DNA of 64,000 bases. Origin: Turbatrix aceti (lineage: Eukaryota > Nematoda > Chromadorea > Rhabditida > Panagrolaimidae). The DNA lies in NCBI GenBank assembly GCA_963969345.1, contig OZ017770.1, positions 1,993,246-2,057,245 on the forward strand, in the 5' to 3' direction. Under the pieces are notes generated by a model, which saw only the letters and a program-made list of their open reading frames with translations, had not been told where the DNA came from and made no database searches. The translations under genes were made by a program, and so were the position numbers. Positions 1 to 14,960 of this stretch are shown here, in pieces. The stretch's first letter is position 1, and every line of letters begins with the position of its first letter.

Positions 1-2574
1 ATTTTTACAAACGCCACGGACAATGTGAAAAGCGATGTGCTACACCGAAACATAGGCCGTAGCGCTAGCGGATGATCGTTTCTTAGAGGGTGGTGAAGAA
101 AACTCGGTCGCTGCGGCACTTACGGTTACAATTAGGTCATGACCTTGATTCAAATTCCTCGACGGCCGCGTCTCCTTCCGTTATGTGTCGCATTGATCCT
201 ATCAAAGAAAAAAAATGTACTTTTTTTGTGGCCAATTTCGTCCGAAATCCTTTTCTCTCAGCTGTGTAAAAAAGTTGAAAACACCATGGGTTGTAATTTT
301 CAATACTGTATTTAATTTTGTGTCTATTAATTGTAAAAATCACGCAACAAAATGTGTTAATTGAGGTTGAAGAGAGAGGAGGAAAAGATGGAAGTTTCTG
401 TTTCGCTTGCATACATACAATTGCATGAATTTATTTAGTCATTCAAGTAATTGAGGTTAAATGAATGACTTTTTTTGCAAACATCAGATGCTCAAATGCT
501 GCTCGCGGTTGAAGTTGTGTTATAGTAGCAGTGAGTCGTCGGTTACGTATGCCTGACTTGTGAGATAGCCACCTTGTAAGAAGAGTGACGTAGGAGTCGT
601 CGTCTTCTCCGTATCCCTGTGTGATCCGGAAACAAACTCATGTCGAGTCATCGTTACGGCATCTCCCTTCCGTCTTCATTCCTGATCGGTCATTCATGTA
701 TTTTTCGCTTTTTTACGCACAACAAGATTAACGGGAAGGGGATACAACTCTTCCGAAAAGTTGGTCATTCTTGACGTCATGACGTCGAGTAAAAATAATT
801 GAATTTGCATTATGATAATCTTACGGACAACTGGCACTGTTCGTTTTAAACAGAATTTAATGCATTTTGACTTACCGAAATGAGAAAGTGCACGTTATCA
901 GCCCCTGCTGGTCTAATTGGTTTCCAAAAAACAAAAAAATGCACAATGAAAAGCAAATCCCATATGACATGGCAAAAGTCAATGTTGATTGAGACCTGTG
1001 CGAAGTAAAGGGTGGCACCGGGCTTACATTGGCCTGCCCCCTCTGTTTTTTTGCTTCAGCCAAATTCGTTACTGAGCGTTTCTGTGGCTCGGTCTGTTAA
1101 CAGAAAATTATTTGATGCCGTTTTTTTCAAGTCTGTCACTGCAGACAGCGCAAGAAAAAAAGTTGCGTTCATTTTCTTCGCCTACTCATTTTGTCAAGTC
1201 GTAGTAGTGAGTACAATGTTTCATTTAGAGTGCAAAAAAATGTATCCAACGAAGCCATCCAGTGAGCAGTAGCTTTAGCCTTCTTGGTTGGTATTTGTAA
1301 ATTATTTACTGTTGTGGAGTATCCCGCTTCACTCATCTCTTCGCTTTCCATTCAAACCATGCCTTTTTACGTCGCAGCAAAATTTTTTAGTTTGTTTACA
1401 GAAAAAAATCTAAAAAAGAACCTATGGATTTTTGCCCACGACTTTGCGGCATTGCAGAAGCAGTGATGCGCAGGCCTGCTCAAGAGCTCTGCGGGGGCTA
1501 AGTATAGCGTCAGGCAGGACCCGCAATAGATGGATGTGGTTAAGAAGTAATGTTAAAAAAGAGAGATGTTCTATCTCGTTCGACCGAGCTCGGTTAGTTC
1601 ATTTATGCAAAAACTTGGACGTAGGAGACACGCACGAGCTCCCAAGGACGGCATCGCTCTGTCTTCTCCCAATTTATCCTATTCCATCAACGGGTTTGTT
1701 CCTCTCGTCTTCCCCCTGGGTTTATAAATAGTTTTATGAGTTGTACTATATCGCGTTCCAAATCATCGAAAATCGTGCGCCGCATATATGTGTGCCAAGT
1801 ATTTAGATTGTATTCGCTCACGCAGGGTTGTCAGCATTACTGCCACAACCGCCACACCCTACGTCAATTAATGATTACAATTTTACATGCGTAAAAGTTA
1901 TTACACAAAAGTCAACTGAGTAGCCATATTTTTTCTGTTAGCGTATAAAAATCAAAATCATATTAGAAAATTCAAAGCGGTGTCTATATATTGTAACAAA
2001 ACGTTTTATGGTTTATCTCGGATTAACTCACATCGACCGACCTTGATGCGTGCCCGGTAGTGCATTACAAATTTTATTGCAGTACCCCAATTGACAGATG
2101 TATGATGATTTTTGCCTCAAAATTTTAACTGACCCCTTTCACTAGCTGTTTCACATTTTTTTGATATGGGATAAAATAGATAGAGACACGAACAGAACCC
2201 GCAAACACGCGTAAGCTAATGTGTTCCATTGACAAGTTTGAGTGAAGTTTTGAGTCCCAAATGGTCTCAAAGGGAAAGAGGTTAACTCAGTTCCCGCCGT
2301 CTCTGTGCTTTCTTTTTCCACCGCGCTTTTTTCTGTGGTGTGCGCTTTTTTTACATTTTTTTAAAGAGCAACTTTTTTCACTCTCATTGTTCTCCGTTCG
2401 TGATATTAGATGTTTCTTCCTGTATTATTCCCTTGCCATGCTCGACGGCTTTTCCTGGCTGTCAGTCTGGAACATTTTTTTTATTTGACTGCCCGGGGGC
2501 ATCTTGCGCTTTGTTCTTTCCTTTCATGTCCCTCAAACCACTCCTTTTAGGCCTTATCGAATCAGTGGCTTCCG
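1..2574. other. 5' gene-free region upstream of the Galpha gene
   Basis: I recognise no conserved coding exon here on either strand. Open frames are short and low-complexity (T-rich) and lack family motifs. A TATA-like stretch (TTTATAAATA) occurs near 1720-1730, too far from the next start codon to assign. The region probably holds the promoter and 5' untranslated sequence of the Galpha gene, and possibly the end of a gene outside the window. Confidence 0.5.
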
Positions 2575-3916
<1,342 letters not shown>

Positions 3917-4526
3917 CTCCTCGTAATCATTTTTTGTTGCCCAAAACTCGATAGCGTGTTTTTATTTGACCAGTTATACCGTCCTCACTCTCCTCTGCCC
4001 ATTTTTTTAGCTTTCTTTTTTGATGGGAGACGTCAAGCAAAGTTTGCTCGGTTGTTGTCTTCAGAATTTATGATTTTGAGATTCACGTTTATCGTTCTCT
4101 TACCGATTGACTCATGTTTATTTTTTTCTGTTCGAAAGAATGCTTTATCGTAGTCACAATTAATGTTATTTTGTTGTTTATCCAAGGAACGACTACCTAC
4201 GGGACTTGAATACGAATGAACGTTTCCTACTGATTATCCTCTTTTTTCTCTTGTTCCTTACCGTATGCAGTTGGTGTTATGATTATTTTTGTTTTTTTTC
4301 TTATATCTTTGTAAAACAAGCTGCCTTTGAACATATCTCTTACTCTTACAACTGTTTGTTCGTTCGCATTAAATGTGATTCAATCGACAATTTGTGTATG
4401 ATATAGTTTGTATTGTTCTCACGATACACATACACGGTATTATGTCCGTTTTGACTACATTAAATCATGTTTTTTTTATAAAAAAAAAGCTATTCGCTAA
4501 AGTTATCTTTTGTCAATATCAGGGTA
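3917..4526. other. Intergenic region between Galpha and NCKAP1
   Basis: This holds the Galpha 3' UTR and the NCKAP1 leader, and is strongly T-rich. No coding exon is recognised. An acceptor-like AATATCAG ends 4 nt before the NCKAP1 ATG, so that messenger is either trans-spliced or has a 5' UTR intron. Confidence 0.5.
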
Positions 4527-7500
4527 ATGGCTGCGGCAAATTACAACAATCTTGCGGAACGGCTGTTTATCCTTCATACCCGATCTGAAGGCCTTCTTAT
4601 CCGGTTGTACAATGCCAAGAAGAATTGTCATACCGCCAAGGCAAGGCCAAAGGTGCTGAATGACAAAAATCTCGAACCACTCATCAATCAGATCATTAAG
4701 AAGTTTCCCGTCGTTGATGTCAAGAAAAATGCGGTTAGTAACGGAGCAAAGTTGAGCCTTAGTTAGACGGGGGACGGGGATTCGCATAATCGATGGTGGT
4801 GCTCAAAAATACTGGATATGCATGACAAAGTGCTATCTGTCATGTTTTTCTTTTGCCGTTGATTATGACGAAAAGTGAAACTACCTATTATTTATTTTAA
4901 TGACAAGGAGACATTTTTCATCTTTTACAGAACGCTTTGACGGATGCCGCCAAGGACATATGCTCTAGCCTTTATTCCTATTACTATACACTTATATATC
5001 TCCTGGAATTCAAAGAGCAATTCATGAGTTTGGTCACAGAAATGAACACCCGACAGCTTTGTTTTGACATTGTGAGTATACAAAACGCACGTGGAGCTTT
5101 AAAAAACCCATTTTGCATTTTCAGTCAGTGAACTATGACATTACAAAGGCGTATCTGTCTCTTATTTCCAACTACGTTGCCGTCATGATCCTTCTCAGTC
5201 AAATCGAAGACAGAAAAGTCATCGTCATGCTATATCACCTGGCTTCCGAGATGCGCTTCCATCGCCAGGATCCTCATCATGCCAGACTCGTCCAGATGAT
5301 CGTTGACCACGAGCATCCCATGCGGAAGGTGTCCGAAGACCTTGCACCCATTCACAATTCCATCGGAACTGCTCTAACGAGTCTCGGCGAGCTGTACAGA
5401 CGCCGTAATGTTTCCGCAGAAGAGCAGCGCAACTCTGGCATGCTGTCGCTTACGTCTAATCCTCAGCAACTCGTCTTTGCCGCTCAGACCGATACCTGTG
5501 CTTGCGAGTACATGTCTTTGGATTTGATGGATCGTTGTATCATTTGTGAGTTTTGAGAGCTTATTTTGTTATCGTAATACTGATTTTTATAGTTTGCATG
5601 ACGGCGTGCCATCAAACTTTGTTCCAAAATGACGTCCTTGTTGATCTCTACTACCGGGCTCTGCGCAATGGAATTTCTGTCAAAATCGTCCGTGATGAAA
5701 ACGTCATGGTATATACGCTGGTTCTCAACTTTTTTGAATCCATCAAGGGATACGGCAAGCGTGTTCAAGAGATCAAGGAGCTGTACAACCTCACGCTTCA
5801 CACATGCGCCAGCTTTCATGCTCATCGCCGACAGTTTTTGCGCAGCGTTCTTCGAGATCTCTGTTTCTTGACCAAGGATCAGCCTGGACTTTTGGGGCCT
5901 AAGATCCTGCTGGTTTGGATCGGGTTGTCATGCGCTCGGGATGAAGTGCTCTGGTTGCTGCGGCACTTCCAGGCTTGGCCTACGATTCTTTCCAGCAAGA
6001 AGGGCAAGGACGTTACCGATGTTGGTATCAATGATAAGTGAGTTTGCACCGCTGTTTTTCATGTTTATATTTTTATCGTCTTTCAGGTCGCTTCCCGAAC
6101 TGCTGTTCTACATGATGGATCTGAAACAACTTGTTGAAAAGCATTCCAAGAGCATCTCCAACTACCACCAAAAGTACATCGAGGGTTATGATTCTGTTGT
6201 ACTGAAAGAAATGTTCTCGGAACTTGATGCAGTTTCCGATCGCGAAGTTTTGCTTTTTTCCGGTATTTACGATGAACTGGAAAATATTTCTCGTATGTTT
6301 GATTTACTTTTACACCTAGCTCTAATCGGGGGACTTTTAGGTGATGATCGAACCCACGATTTGACCGGTGCCCGGATGGACTGGTGCCGGCTACAAACTT
6401 CTCTGACGCTTTCGGCTGGTTCCAAGAGGTTCGAGATCAGACGTCAGTTCATGCACATGATGAACACGACCATTTTTCATTCTCGAATGGTTGACGATCT
6501 CGAGAGTATGCTTGCCGAGACTTGTGATCTTACTACTTATTGGTGAGTTTTTTTTTTGCTAATTCCCATTTAGAAATGTCATTTTAGCTTCTACCATCAC
6601 CAATTTGACTCTCAACTCATGCAATCTCTAAATCTGCCGATGCAGTCGCGCTACTCCATCGCCTACGCTCTAATGACAACCGGCTTTATAAAAGCCGTCC
6701 ATCCCTTCTGTCCCGAGGAGTATGACGATGTCATCGAGCGCTGTCTCTCGCACTGCAATGCCGTCCTCGATCGTCTCGCTAATCGCATCTCCGGCGTGAT
6801 CAATCGCATCACAAGCTCCGAAATGGTTCTCATGAACAAGCTTTCGCCTCTTGGCTGTGCTGAGTGCATCTCTAATGCCTACAGCACGGGTGTGCCTCAC
6901 GAAATGATGCCCGGAACCGAGAGCTATCGGAAGGATCGTTTGGAGATCACAGAAGCCGACAAGAATTGCTCGTATCTCACGGATTTGTGCCACGCCATGG
7001 GCTACGTTCGGGAAGTCAAGGTTGTTGATCATGTTTTCACTCCTAAGGAATACCTATACCAACACCTGGAAAATGATTTTGTCACCACGATGATGGCTTA
7101 CTTTCGATCAACGCAGAACGAGCATCCCCGGCGTCCTTCTGAGATGCTGACTTTCCTGGAAGCCAAATTGCTGACCATTCAGCGACTTGAAACCTGCTGT
7201 ACGTTTTTTTTGTTTTGTTTACTTTCTGACAGGCTTTTTTTCAGTACGAATTGATACCCACAAGTTTGTAAACAGAATCATGTCTCAGCAAAGCCAGCTT
7301 CAAGACGTTAACTTCAAAGATACGTTAACGACTTACTACACCAAGTGGTACCTCGAGGTTCTGCTTCGACAAGCCAGCTTTGGTCGGATTCTCTTCTCCG
7401 ATCATCTCAGAATCTTCATCGGCGCTGCTGAGACTCCACCAGCTGCATTTGAACCTGAGCAATACACCGATGCTCGGGAGCTCCGAGCTCTGGTCCAGGT

Positions 7501-8632
7501 CATCGGCCCATACGGCACGAAGCTTCTAGCCGAGCGTCTGGTTTGGCATGTGGCTTCGCAGATTGCTGAGCTCTTCAAACTGGTACGCGAACACTGCGTT
7601 GTGCTGAAGAAAGCCCGCGTCACCTACGACAAGCCTGAGCAGATGCGTGAACTCGTTGCTGCGCTGTCTGTCCCTGACAATCCCAAAGACAAGCGCAAGG
7701 ATCATCAGCCCCAGGGATCGCCGATCGAATCTGTGCTTCAGCGCGTCACAATCATCGGCGAGATTATGGCATTTAGAAGTGCGTTGTATGACGCTCTCCA
7801 GGACGTCATCAAGACCCGCATGCCGTTTTTGATGCGTTCTCTCAGCGGACTTGTTCAAAGCGCTGACCGCGATGGTCATCTGGTAAGCGCTTGACATTTT
7901 ATTGAAAAAGGAAAGGCAGTTAAAGGGTGGAAAAAAAGCAGTAAGGTGGCTAAAAATAGTTTATCTGAATAACCCGTTTTTTGAGGCAACGCAAAATCAA
8001 AGTTGAATTAAAAAATGATTGAAAAGAGATTTTCTGTTGCGTTAGCTTTCACACAAGGGCAAAAATTTTGTTTTTAATGATTCAATGTGTTCTGTCTGGT
8101 CTGCATTGAAAAATGTTTTGATCCGGTTTTGTTGCAGGATCTAAGCGAAATGTCACTGGCGGCCGGCATCCAGACAGACATCGACCTTGCTTTGATCAAC
8201 TCTATACAAGCACACACTAAGAACTTTGAAGATGTTTACGGTGCGTCATGTCTACTGCTGGTCTTCATCGCCATTGCTCTCCCAAAGCTTGCTACCAATC
8301 GACAGTCGCTGTTCAAGGCTTCGAACAGTACGGCTGCAAATAACTGCCATGTTATCCCTTACGCGGTAAATGCGATTGCGGGTGCTCTTTTCTACAAAGA
8401 CCAATCTGATATCCAAGCCCGCATGCAAGAATTCCTCGCTCTCGCTTCCAGTAGCCTTCTCCAGATCATCGGCACCCCAGAAGCCAATGAGATGGAAATG
8501 TATCAATCTGTATTTACTCTTCTCGAAACGCTCATCAAAGATTCGCCTTACCTTTCTTTTGGCCTTCTCGAGTCCTGCTTTCCCTTCACGATGGTTCGAT
8601 CTGCCTTTAGCAAATGTTTTGACCATAATTAA
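4527..8632 (+). CDS. NCKAP1: NCKAP1 / NAP1 / GEX-3, WAVE regulatory complex subunit
   Basis: Nine exons: 4527-4733, 4931-5071, 5125-5545, 5593-6037, 6087-6292, 6341-6542, 6588-7198, 7245-7882, 8138-8632; phases join to 1121 aa, matching the roughly 1100-residue family. NAP1 is a helical scaffold that pairs with CYFIP/Sra1 and holds WAVE inactive until Rac signals, so it controls Arp2/3 actin branching at the cell cortex. Family landmarks appear in order: N-terminal AERL..RSEGLLIRLYN, DQPGLLGPK, ARDEVLWLLRH, MMNTTIFHSRMVD, TPKEYL, TKWYLEVLLRQ, GPYGTKLLAE and the C-terminal LESCFPF. No long disordered insert is present. The start is set by the first ATG after an acceptor-like site and by similarity from residue 4 on. 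Confidence 0.96.
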
Positions 8633-11600
8633 CTAATCCAAAAATAACTTGCATTTGTAAATTATTCGATTTCGATAATGTTACCCGCTTTTAAATACAA
8701 TTGTACGAAAGAATTTCGTTTTACAACCCGAACGTGGAGCAAACACATTTTTTTGCATTTGCACGAGCGAAAGTTTTTTTGTTGGTGAAAATCTTCAAAA
8801 GCCGTGCGTCATGTCCCTCTTGCCGGTTTCACGGTGCTGAAGGGGGTCCGAAGACGTGAATGAAATCGCGTCTGCGTCGCATCGCTGCTTGATTGTCCAT
8901 TTTGACCCTGAACGCCTGCGGCACAGAACTGGTTCCATTACGACAACTAGCGTCTCGCGGAGGATGAGCACGAAAGCCAGATAGCGTTCAGCGTGTGGTT
9001 TTTCTGAGAGGTGCGTTAGGCGTCGGACGCCACAGAAGAGGGGGTAGTAGTTATCGTTTGGATGAGGAGAAGGGGGGCTATTTGGACTCTGTTGCTATCG
9101 TCAACGGCGTCATTCCATCCCATCCTTGCGGTAGCGTCTTCTCTCTCTCCCCTCTTTGAAGTCTTTTTATCTTTTCCTCCTTCTCATCTTTTTTATTTTG
9201 CTTTTTTGCCGCCGGTCACTACCATCACCATCATGCAAGCGATTCACAACAAAGTGAAAACGAAGCTCGTTGATTTTGAAGATGCGCCAGGGCTCTGAAA
9301 AATCCTGTCTGACAATTGAATTCGCCCCCTACAAGTTGGGATAGCAGAGGGGAAGAGATACGGGGGGAGACATTTGCGTGGTCAGGGGCGCGCACTTTCA
9401 TCCAGAAGTCTCACCCAACGTGTGTGCGAGCGGCGCATCTTCACTTGTTTGACAGCGCCTACGACCATCGCCCCGGGGGTGAGATTAGAGGCAGTGGACA
9501 GGGGTAACCGGTCTTGGTGATGGTACCCACCCGGATGGGATCTCAAGGATGGGTTCGCTCACGTCAGAAGGTTGCATTATTTCGTCGCGCTTTCTGCTTT
9601 GGTCTGACCTTTAGAATATTTTTTTAGAAGAACAACTCAGGGATTTTGGTTTTAAGTCCCTTATTCAAGCTTTTTCCCTCCCTCTCTGCTGCCCTCTGGT
9701 AACCAGTGCAGCGAGGACCACACAGCTTATTAGTCATCCCGACGGGGTAACCGGCGTGCTCTAACTGCAAGGCGCGCCACGTTCCTGACCATGCCGGAGG
9801 CAATCCACCAGCTGTCTACGGGGGAATACAATCTATAGACGCAGCGTGTGGACTTTTACGTTTTTCGAGAGTGATCTACTACCTATCAGGTCAGGAAAAA
9901 GGAGTGCACCGGTTTGTGTGTTCCCTAATCCGGAAACCCTCTTCCTGACTTGGAGTCAAAGTGTAAAAAAATCAAGTTTTTACCCTTGTTATTGGTCAGT
10001 CTTAAGGGGTTTATACCTGAAACTACATCTCTTCAAGTTTTGACTTTTTTGTCTTGTCTTGTTGCACCGGGCAAACCCTTGGATTATTGGTCGTCCTCTC
10101 TCATGGACCGGATTTGCTATGATCAACCGGTCAACCACAAACCGCGTCGTCGTCGTCGTCGTCGTCGTCGTTTCTCAGGGGGTGCACGCGGTGTCTGCTT
10201 CCTTTCTCTCCACGCCGTAAGTGGTGGTCACACCGGTGCGCTGGAGGCAGAGGACCTTTCTGTTGACAACATGAAACCAGTTGAGGTAGACCTTCAGCCT
10301 AGCAAATGGAACAACCATGAGGATAAGTGTGTTGTTTGTTGGACATTTCCTCTAACTTTTTTCTGCATTTTTTCTACCCTCTCCACCCTCCGATTTTTTG
10401 CGCGATTGTTTGTTCTCGAATTACCTGTTATCCGGTTAGGACCTTCACTTCCCGGGGCGGCGACCTGTCGGAAGGTGACTTCCTTCCGGCTTCTGGCCAC
10501 TCCGGTTGTCCTAAAGGCGATTTGGCGCAATCTCTCCCCTTTTTTGAACATATGATAGAAACCCGAGGGGGCGACCAGATTCCTGGCAGGGTCCAAATCG
10601 TGTTTTTGACTCACGAACATTGCGTTACACCTGCGTGTTTGCACTGATCCTCTTGCATTCTCGTTGATGCGCCATTTCGAAGGGCAATGCTAACACGTTT
10701 TTGGAGAAGGATTTTTTTGTCACTCAAGCCTCCCTAAGCTGAGCATTATACACGTTTTGGGGCAACAATGCATCGGTCGTTTCATCCAAAGCCGTCCAGT
10801 TGACCACAGGCAGCCTACGGAGGGGAACGCTTGACGCGAACCGGCTTGTTCTGGTGTTGGCCGTCTGACCGGCTTCGCTGGTGTCGTACTGTCCAGTTAT
10901 TTTACGTGTCCTCGCGCCCTGTTTCTCGTTGTGATACCACTCATGCGTGTTCCGTTCTAATGAATTGTGCAAAAATTGTCATTGTGTCCTATCCCCCTCT
11001 CAGCCGAGCAATGTGAATGGCGCTATTTTTTTTCCGAGTTGCATTGGATGACACCTGGGTTTTGACCAGTATGGGGCAATTCCTGTCCTTTTTTATATAC
11101 TTTAATATATTGTTATGGGTATCTGCAAGCGGTAATTTGGATAACGCAGTCAACAGCCGTCGTCATCGGTCTTGATGGTCTAACTTTTGTTTTGTTTTTC
11201 GCCTTTTTCTTATCCTTGCACCCCTCTACACCTGTGATTTTTGCCTTGCCGCTGGACATTTTGTCTCTTCAGGCAAGCGCGTGTGTATCTCCTCCTTTTT
11301 ACGTTTTCGTACATTTGAGGTGGGGGTTGGCGTTATAGTTCCAGCTTTACAACTCTGACTGATTGATTTGTCCGGTCACTCGCATCATCGGCGATAACGA
11401 TATGCCATGTTTGTTCAATGCTTTTTTTGAAAGCACACAAACAGCTTGTGCTTGTGATATGGGGGCTCAACGCTTCCTGGGGTAAGAAGACGAAGGGGCA
11501 GTTGTACAGGAAGAAACCATTCTGCAAAAGCGACGAGAGATCACATCCCCAACCCTCTACTTCCTCACTGACGTTTCAATATTTTGTTTGATCCAGCCGG

Positions 11601-14600
11601 GAACTCGCTATAGGTAAATTAAATTTTTGAAAAAAAACCAAAATTAGAATTCTTCCGCAAACATTGACTCAGAGGACGCGGGTGCGGACGGGTAAGGGAC
11701 GTCGATCATACAGAGACCCACTGGCCAGCTGACTGGACACATGTCTGCGGTCCCCAACACACCCTTCGCAACCCCCCCCCCTGCTTTGCTGCAGGCAAGT
11801 GAGTGAGTGTGCTTCCTCAATGATAAGGATATCATGTTCTTCTTCACTCAGACCGAACGAGAAGAGGAACGACTTTTTCCTGTTACCCTTGGGTCGCAGT
11901 CAAAGTGCGAGTCCTTCTGTACGAAACCTGTTTTCGTGGAAAAAAAGGGGGAGTGTTGTGGACAAGACGGAAGCGGAAGAAGAGGACAACTTTTGAATCG
12001 CGTTGCAAGCAGTCGTCTTTGACGGGCCATCGGGAATAACCCCCCATTTTTTGCTGTGTCGTGTGCTTGAATATTCTTGTTCTTTTGTTATGATAATATC
12101 CCTATTCTTGCGATGCTAATCTTTATCGTGATCATGGAGGCCCTTTTTTTCATTTCAGGGCCAGGCCTTTTTCCTAGACCCGGCGTAAGCCCTTGTCTGT
12201 GTTTTTCTCGCGCCTCCAATGTCTCCTTCAATCACATTTTAGTCCCTGTCCGAAAGGTGGACGTTTTCACGTATCTCTCCTGACTTCTTGCTTGCATTTC
12301 TAAAAATTGTATTCAGACAGAAATCAGAGAGCCCTCTGTTCATTCCTGCACGGTTATAAAAATGCGCGTCATGATGCATTGGTCCTGCCATATGTGTACA
12401 CGTTTCGACGTGTCCATTTTTGGCTCTCCGTTGAGTAGCTGCTCTCTTTTTGTAGACACAACTCATGGCTACAGAAATTTCAGGTCCCGTCCATTTTGGG
12501 ACTGAACTGAACTGTCCCCTCCTCTTCCATGTGCTGCGTGTGTTTGTGTCGGGGTGGTCAGCGTGAAAAAGACGCGATACGTTTATTTGTACAAAAACGG
12601 TCGTCAGAAGACCGCTCCTTGTGAAGTGGACATTTCCAGGAGAAAAAGACGGAACTTGCAGCATTCATGCTTACGGGCTCGTACGTACGCTAGTCAGTTT
12701 GATCATTTTTTTGCCTGTGAAAGGAGTCTTCGTCCGACAAGGGAGCACGGGCCTTTCTTTTGTGTGGTTGTCTTCTTCCCTATTTGTCTTTGAATCCTGG
12801 CTTTTTTTACAATGCACCTCTGAAGGCGATAAAACGGTGGCGTCCGTGGTCACCAAATGGTCGGTCTTGACTGACGGTTATGTACAATCGGACGCGTATG
12901 ACATTGCCTCTAGCATAAATTGTGATCAAAATTTTTTTATCGTTATCATACTTTTCTACAAGTAATACTACTTCTACCTTTCCTTGCTTGCTGCCAGCTG
13001 GCGGCTTTACAGTTCTTGTTTGCGGCGCGCCTATAGAAGAGCATGGAAATGTGACTGATTGCCTCGAGGGGCAGCCTGATGCTCCTTCAATTTTTGTGTT
13101 GTTGTTCCTACGGGGGTTGCTTCTTTAAACTTTCTGTACACCTTTTTTTTTGGTTTCGTTCTGCAGACTAAGTAAGTCCACTAACGGAAGTTGTCGGGAA
13201 GAATCGTTTTTTTTGACTGGTCCATCCGGTTGTTGAGTTTGGTGCAATCGGCCGAGAAGCATCTTCACTGGAGAAGTGACCAACCGGTGTATGTGTGTGT
13301 ATTCGGTGTCCGAAAGTTGCTCTTTGCTAGTTGTCGCGCAACCCCACCACCATCATCATTGCCTCTGGGCTAGACGCGCACACGAGCATTCTTTTATCCC
13401 TATCCTCACTGATGAACGTCGCACATGAGAATGAGTGGACAGAAGACCCCGACCGGTTAGGGGCGCTGACCGTTGACAGTGAACGCTCTCCCCCATCACC
13501 AAAGCAGGATGAACATCACTGGCACAGAAACCAGTTTTTGCTTTTTTTCCATCATGAACGCGCGACAGCCGTCTTGTTGTCCGGGGTGACTGTTACTTTT
13601 TAGGCGATCTCCTACCGTTTCAGTGGCAAAAAAAGACAAAAACGACCCGCATTTAACGCTTCCAAGAAAGACACAATGACATTGTGAACTTGAAGCGCCG
13701 TCCCCAATGGCATTGACATGATGAATGTCCTTCTCTTCTTCCGTAGACGCGTAAAATCCCCTGTTTTGCATTTTATCCGGCTCCTACCTACCCCGTTGAT
13801 CACGCCTTTGTCTTCTACCTTTGCCTGCTTGCTGGGCAGTGCCCATCGGGAACTGTGCAGTCAGCTGGGCTGCTTTGTATCCCTAACACCTTCTCACCCT
13901 TCTCTGTTTACCTCTGGCTTCAACGCTCACAAAGCGGTGTTGGATCATTCCACAGTGTTCTGTGTCCCGCGAGTCTGATCGTTCTTCCTGCTTTTTAATT
14001 TTTTCATGGAAAAAAATCGTTCTCTTCCTTACTTTTTGTCGGGTCTTAATAGTCCAGTCTGGTCCACTTGCTTTTTGTGTTTGCATTGTGCGAAAACATC
14101 GTCTCCGGGCAGCTTTATCCTGCGACCGACCATCCGCGAACCCCGCGAATCATCGCCTCGTCACCGGTCGTCCGACTTATTGACAAAACATGATTTTTTG
14201 TCAACTTTTCAAATTTCAAGGTGCATCTTTTTGCTTGTTTCCGATGTTTTTCTTGTCCATGGTGTCTTCCATGCTGCTGCTAAGTTTTTGACTTTTACTC
14301 GGGGCGAGTTAAGCTTGACTGCGTTACCCATGTTACCCATACCGTAGCCCTTTGCCACTTGGATGCCTTTGGTTCGTGCCTATCCATACATGACGACTTT
14401 TTGGACACATTATTTGGGCAAGATTGTTTTGTTCTGAGATTCCGCGAAGTCATACCCACCACCGTTACCACATGAGGCGTTGAGTCGTGGGTGCCGTGCT
14501 AATTGGACCCCAAAGCAAACCTTTGTCTTCTGGCCTGCAAGAGCGAGAACTGCTTGACAAGTCTAACGAGTTCAGTAGCGGATAATCGCGTTAGTGAAAG

Positions 14601-14853
14601 TCGATAGCACGTCAATGCGCAATTCAGATTTTGTAGAACAAAAGGCCCAGCGATTAGGACCAACTTTTGAGAATCCCAAGTCTCGCGCCTGACTGCCCTT
14701 CCGCACTTGTCACCCAATTCCCCTCCCTCATCATCAAGCATGCCTCGGCCTTGCATGTTGAATCGCGTTTTACGGTATCAGCTAACTTCGTGGCTAACTT
14801 TGTCGTCAAGTTATTGTCAACCTTCGGTATCTGACGTGAGTGGTCGGTTTCAG
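8633..14853. other. 6.2-kb gene-free region upstream of the nuclear receptor
   Basis: It is more GC-rich than the rest of the window and pyrimidine-rich on the + strand. No exon with recognisable protein similarity was found on either strand. Open frames up to about 200 codons exist but read as arginine/proline/cysteine-rich non-protein sequence. A (CGT)9 run lies at 10145-10171. ACCGGT/CCGGTT words recur through the region (see findings). It likely holds promoter, enhancers and perhaps 5' untranslated exons of the receptor gene. Confidence 0.5.
10145..10171 (+). repeat. (CGT)9 microsatellite
   Basis: Nine perfect CGT units are directly visible. They lie in non-coding DNA upstream of the nuclear receptor gene. 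Confidence 0.9.
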
Positions 14854-14916
14854 CTGAGCGGCTTCCCGACTATCTCCCGTTGATTGTTGAACTTGCTGCA
14901 CACGGCTGGAAAGTGG

Positions 14917-14931
14917 ATGGCTTTGCGTTGA
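14917..14931 (+). promoter_or_regulatory. Short upstream ORF (MALR, stop) in the receptor leader exon
   Basis: The exon carrying the receptor start codon appears to begin at 14854, after the acceptor GGTTTCAG. Between that acceptor and the main ATG at 14961 lies ATG GCT TTG CGT TGA, a four-codon upstream ORF that ends 29 nt before the main start. Such uORFs often lower or condition translation. A role here is inference. Confidence 0.45.
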
Positions 14932-14960
14932 ATCGTTCAACATCGAACATCAAGTCAACA

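Noticed and set aside
9950..10555. 201-codon + strand open frame.
   Set aside because: It runs through a CGT microsatellite and has no domain-like composition; the long frame follows from local GC content.
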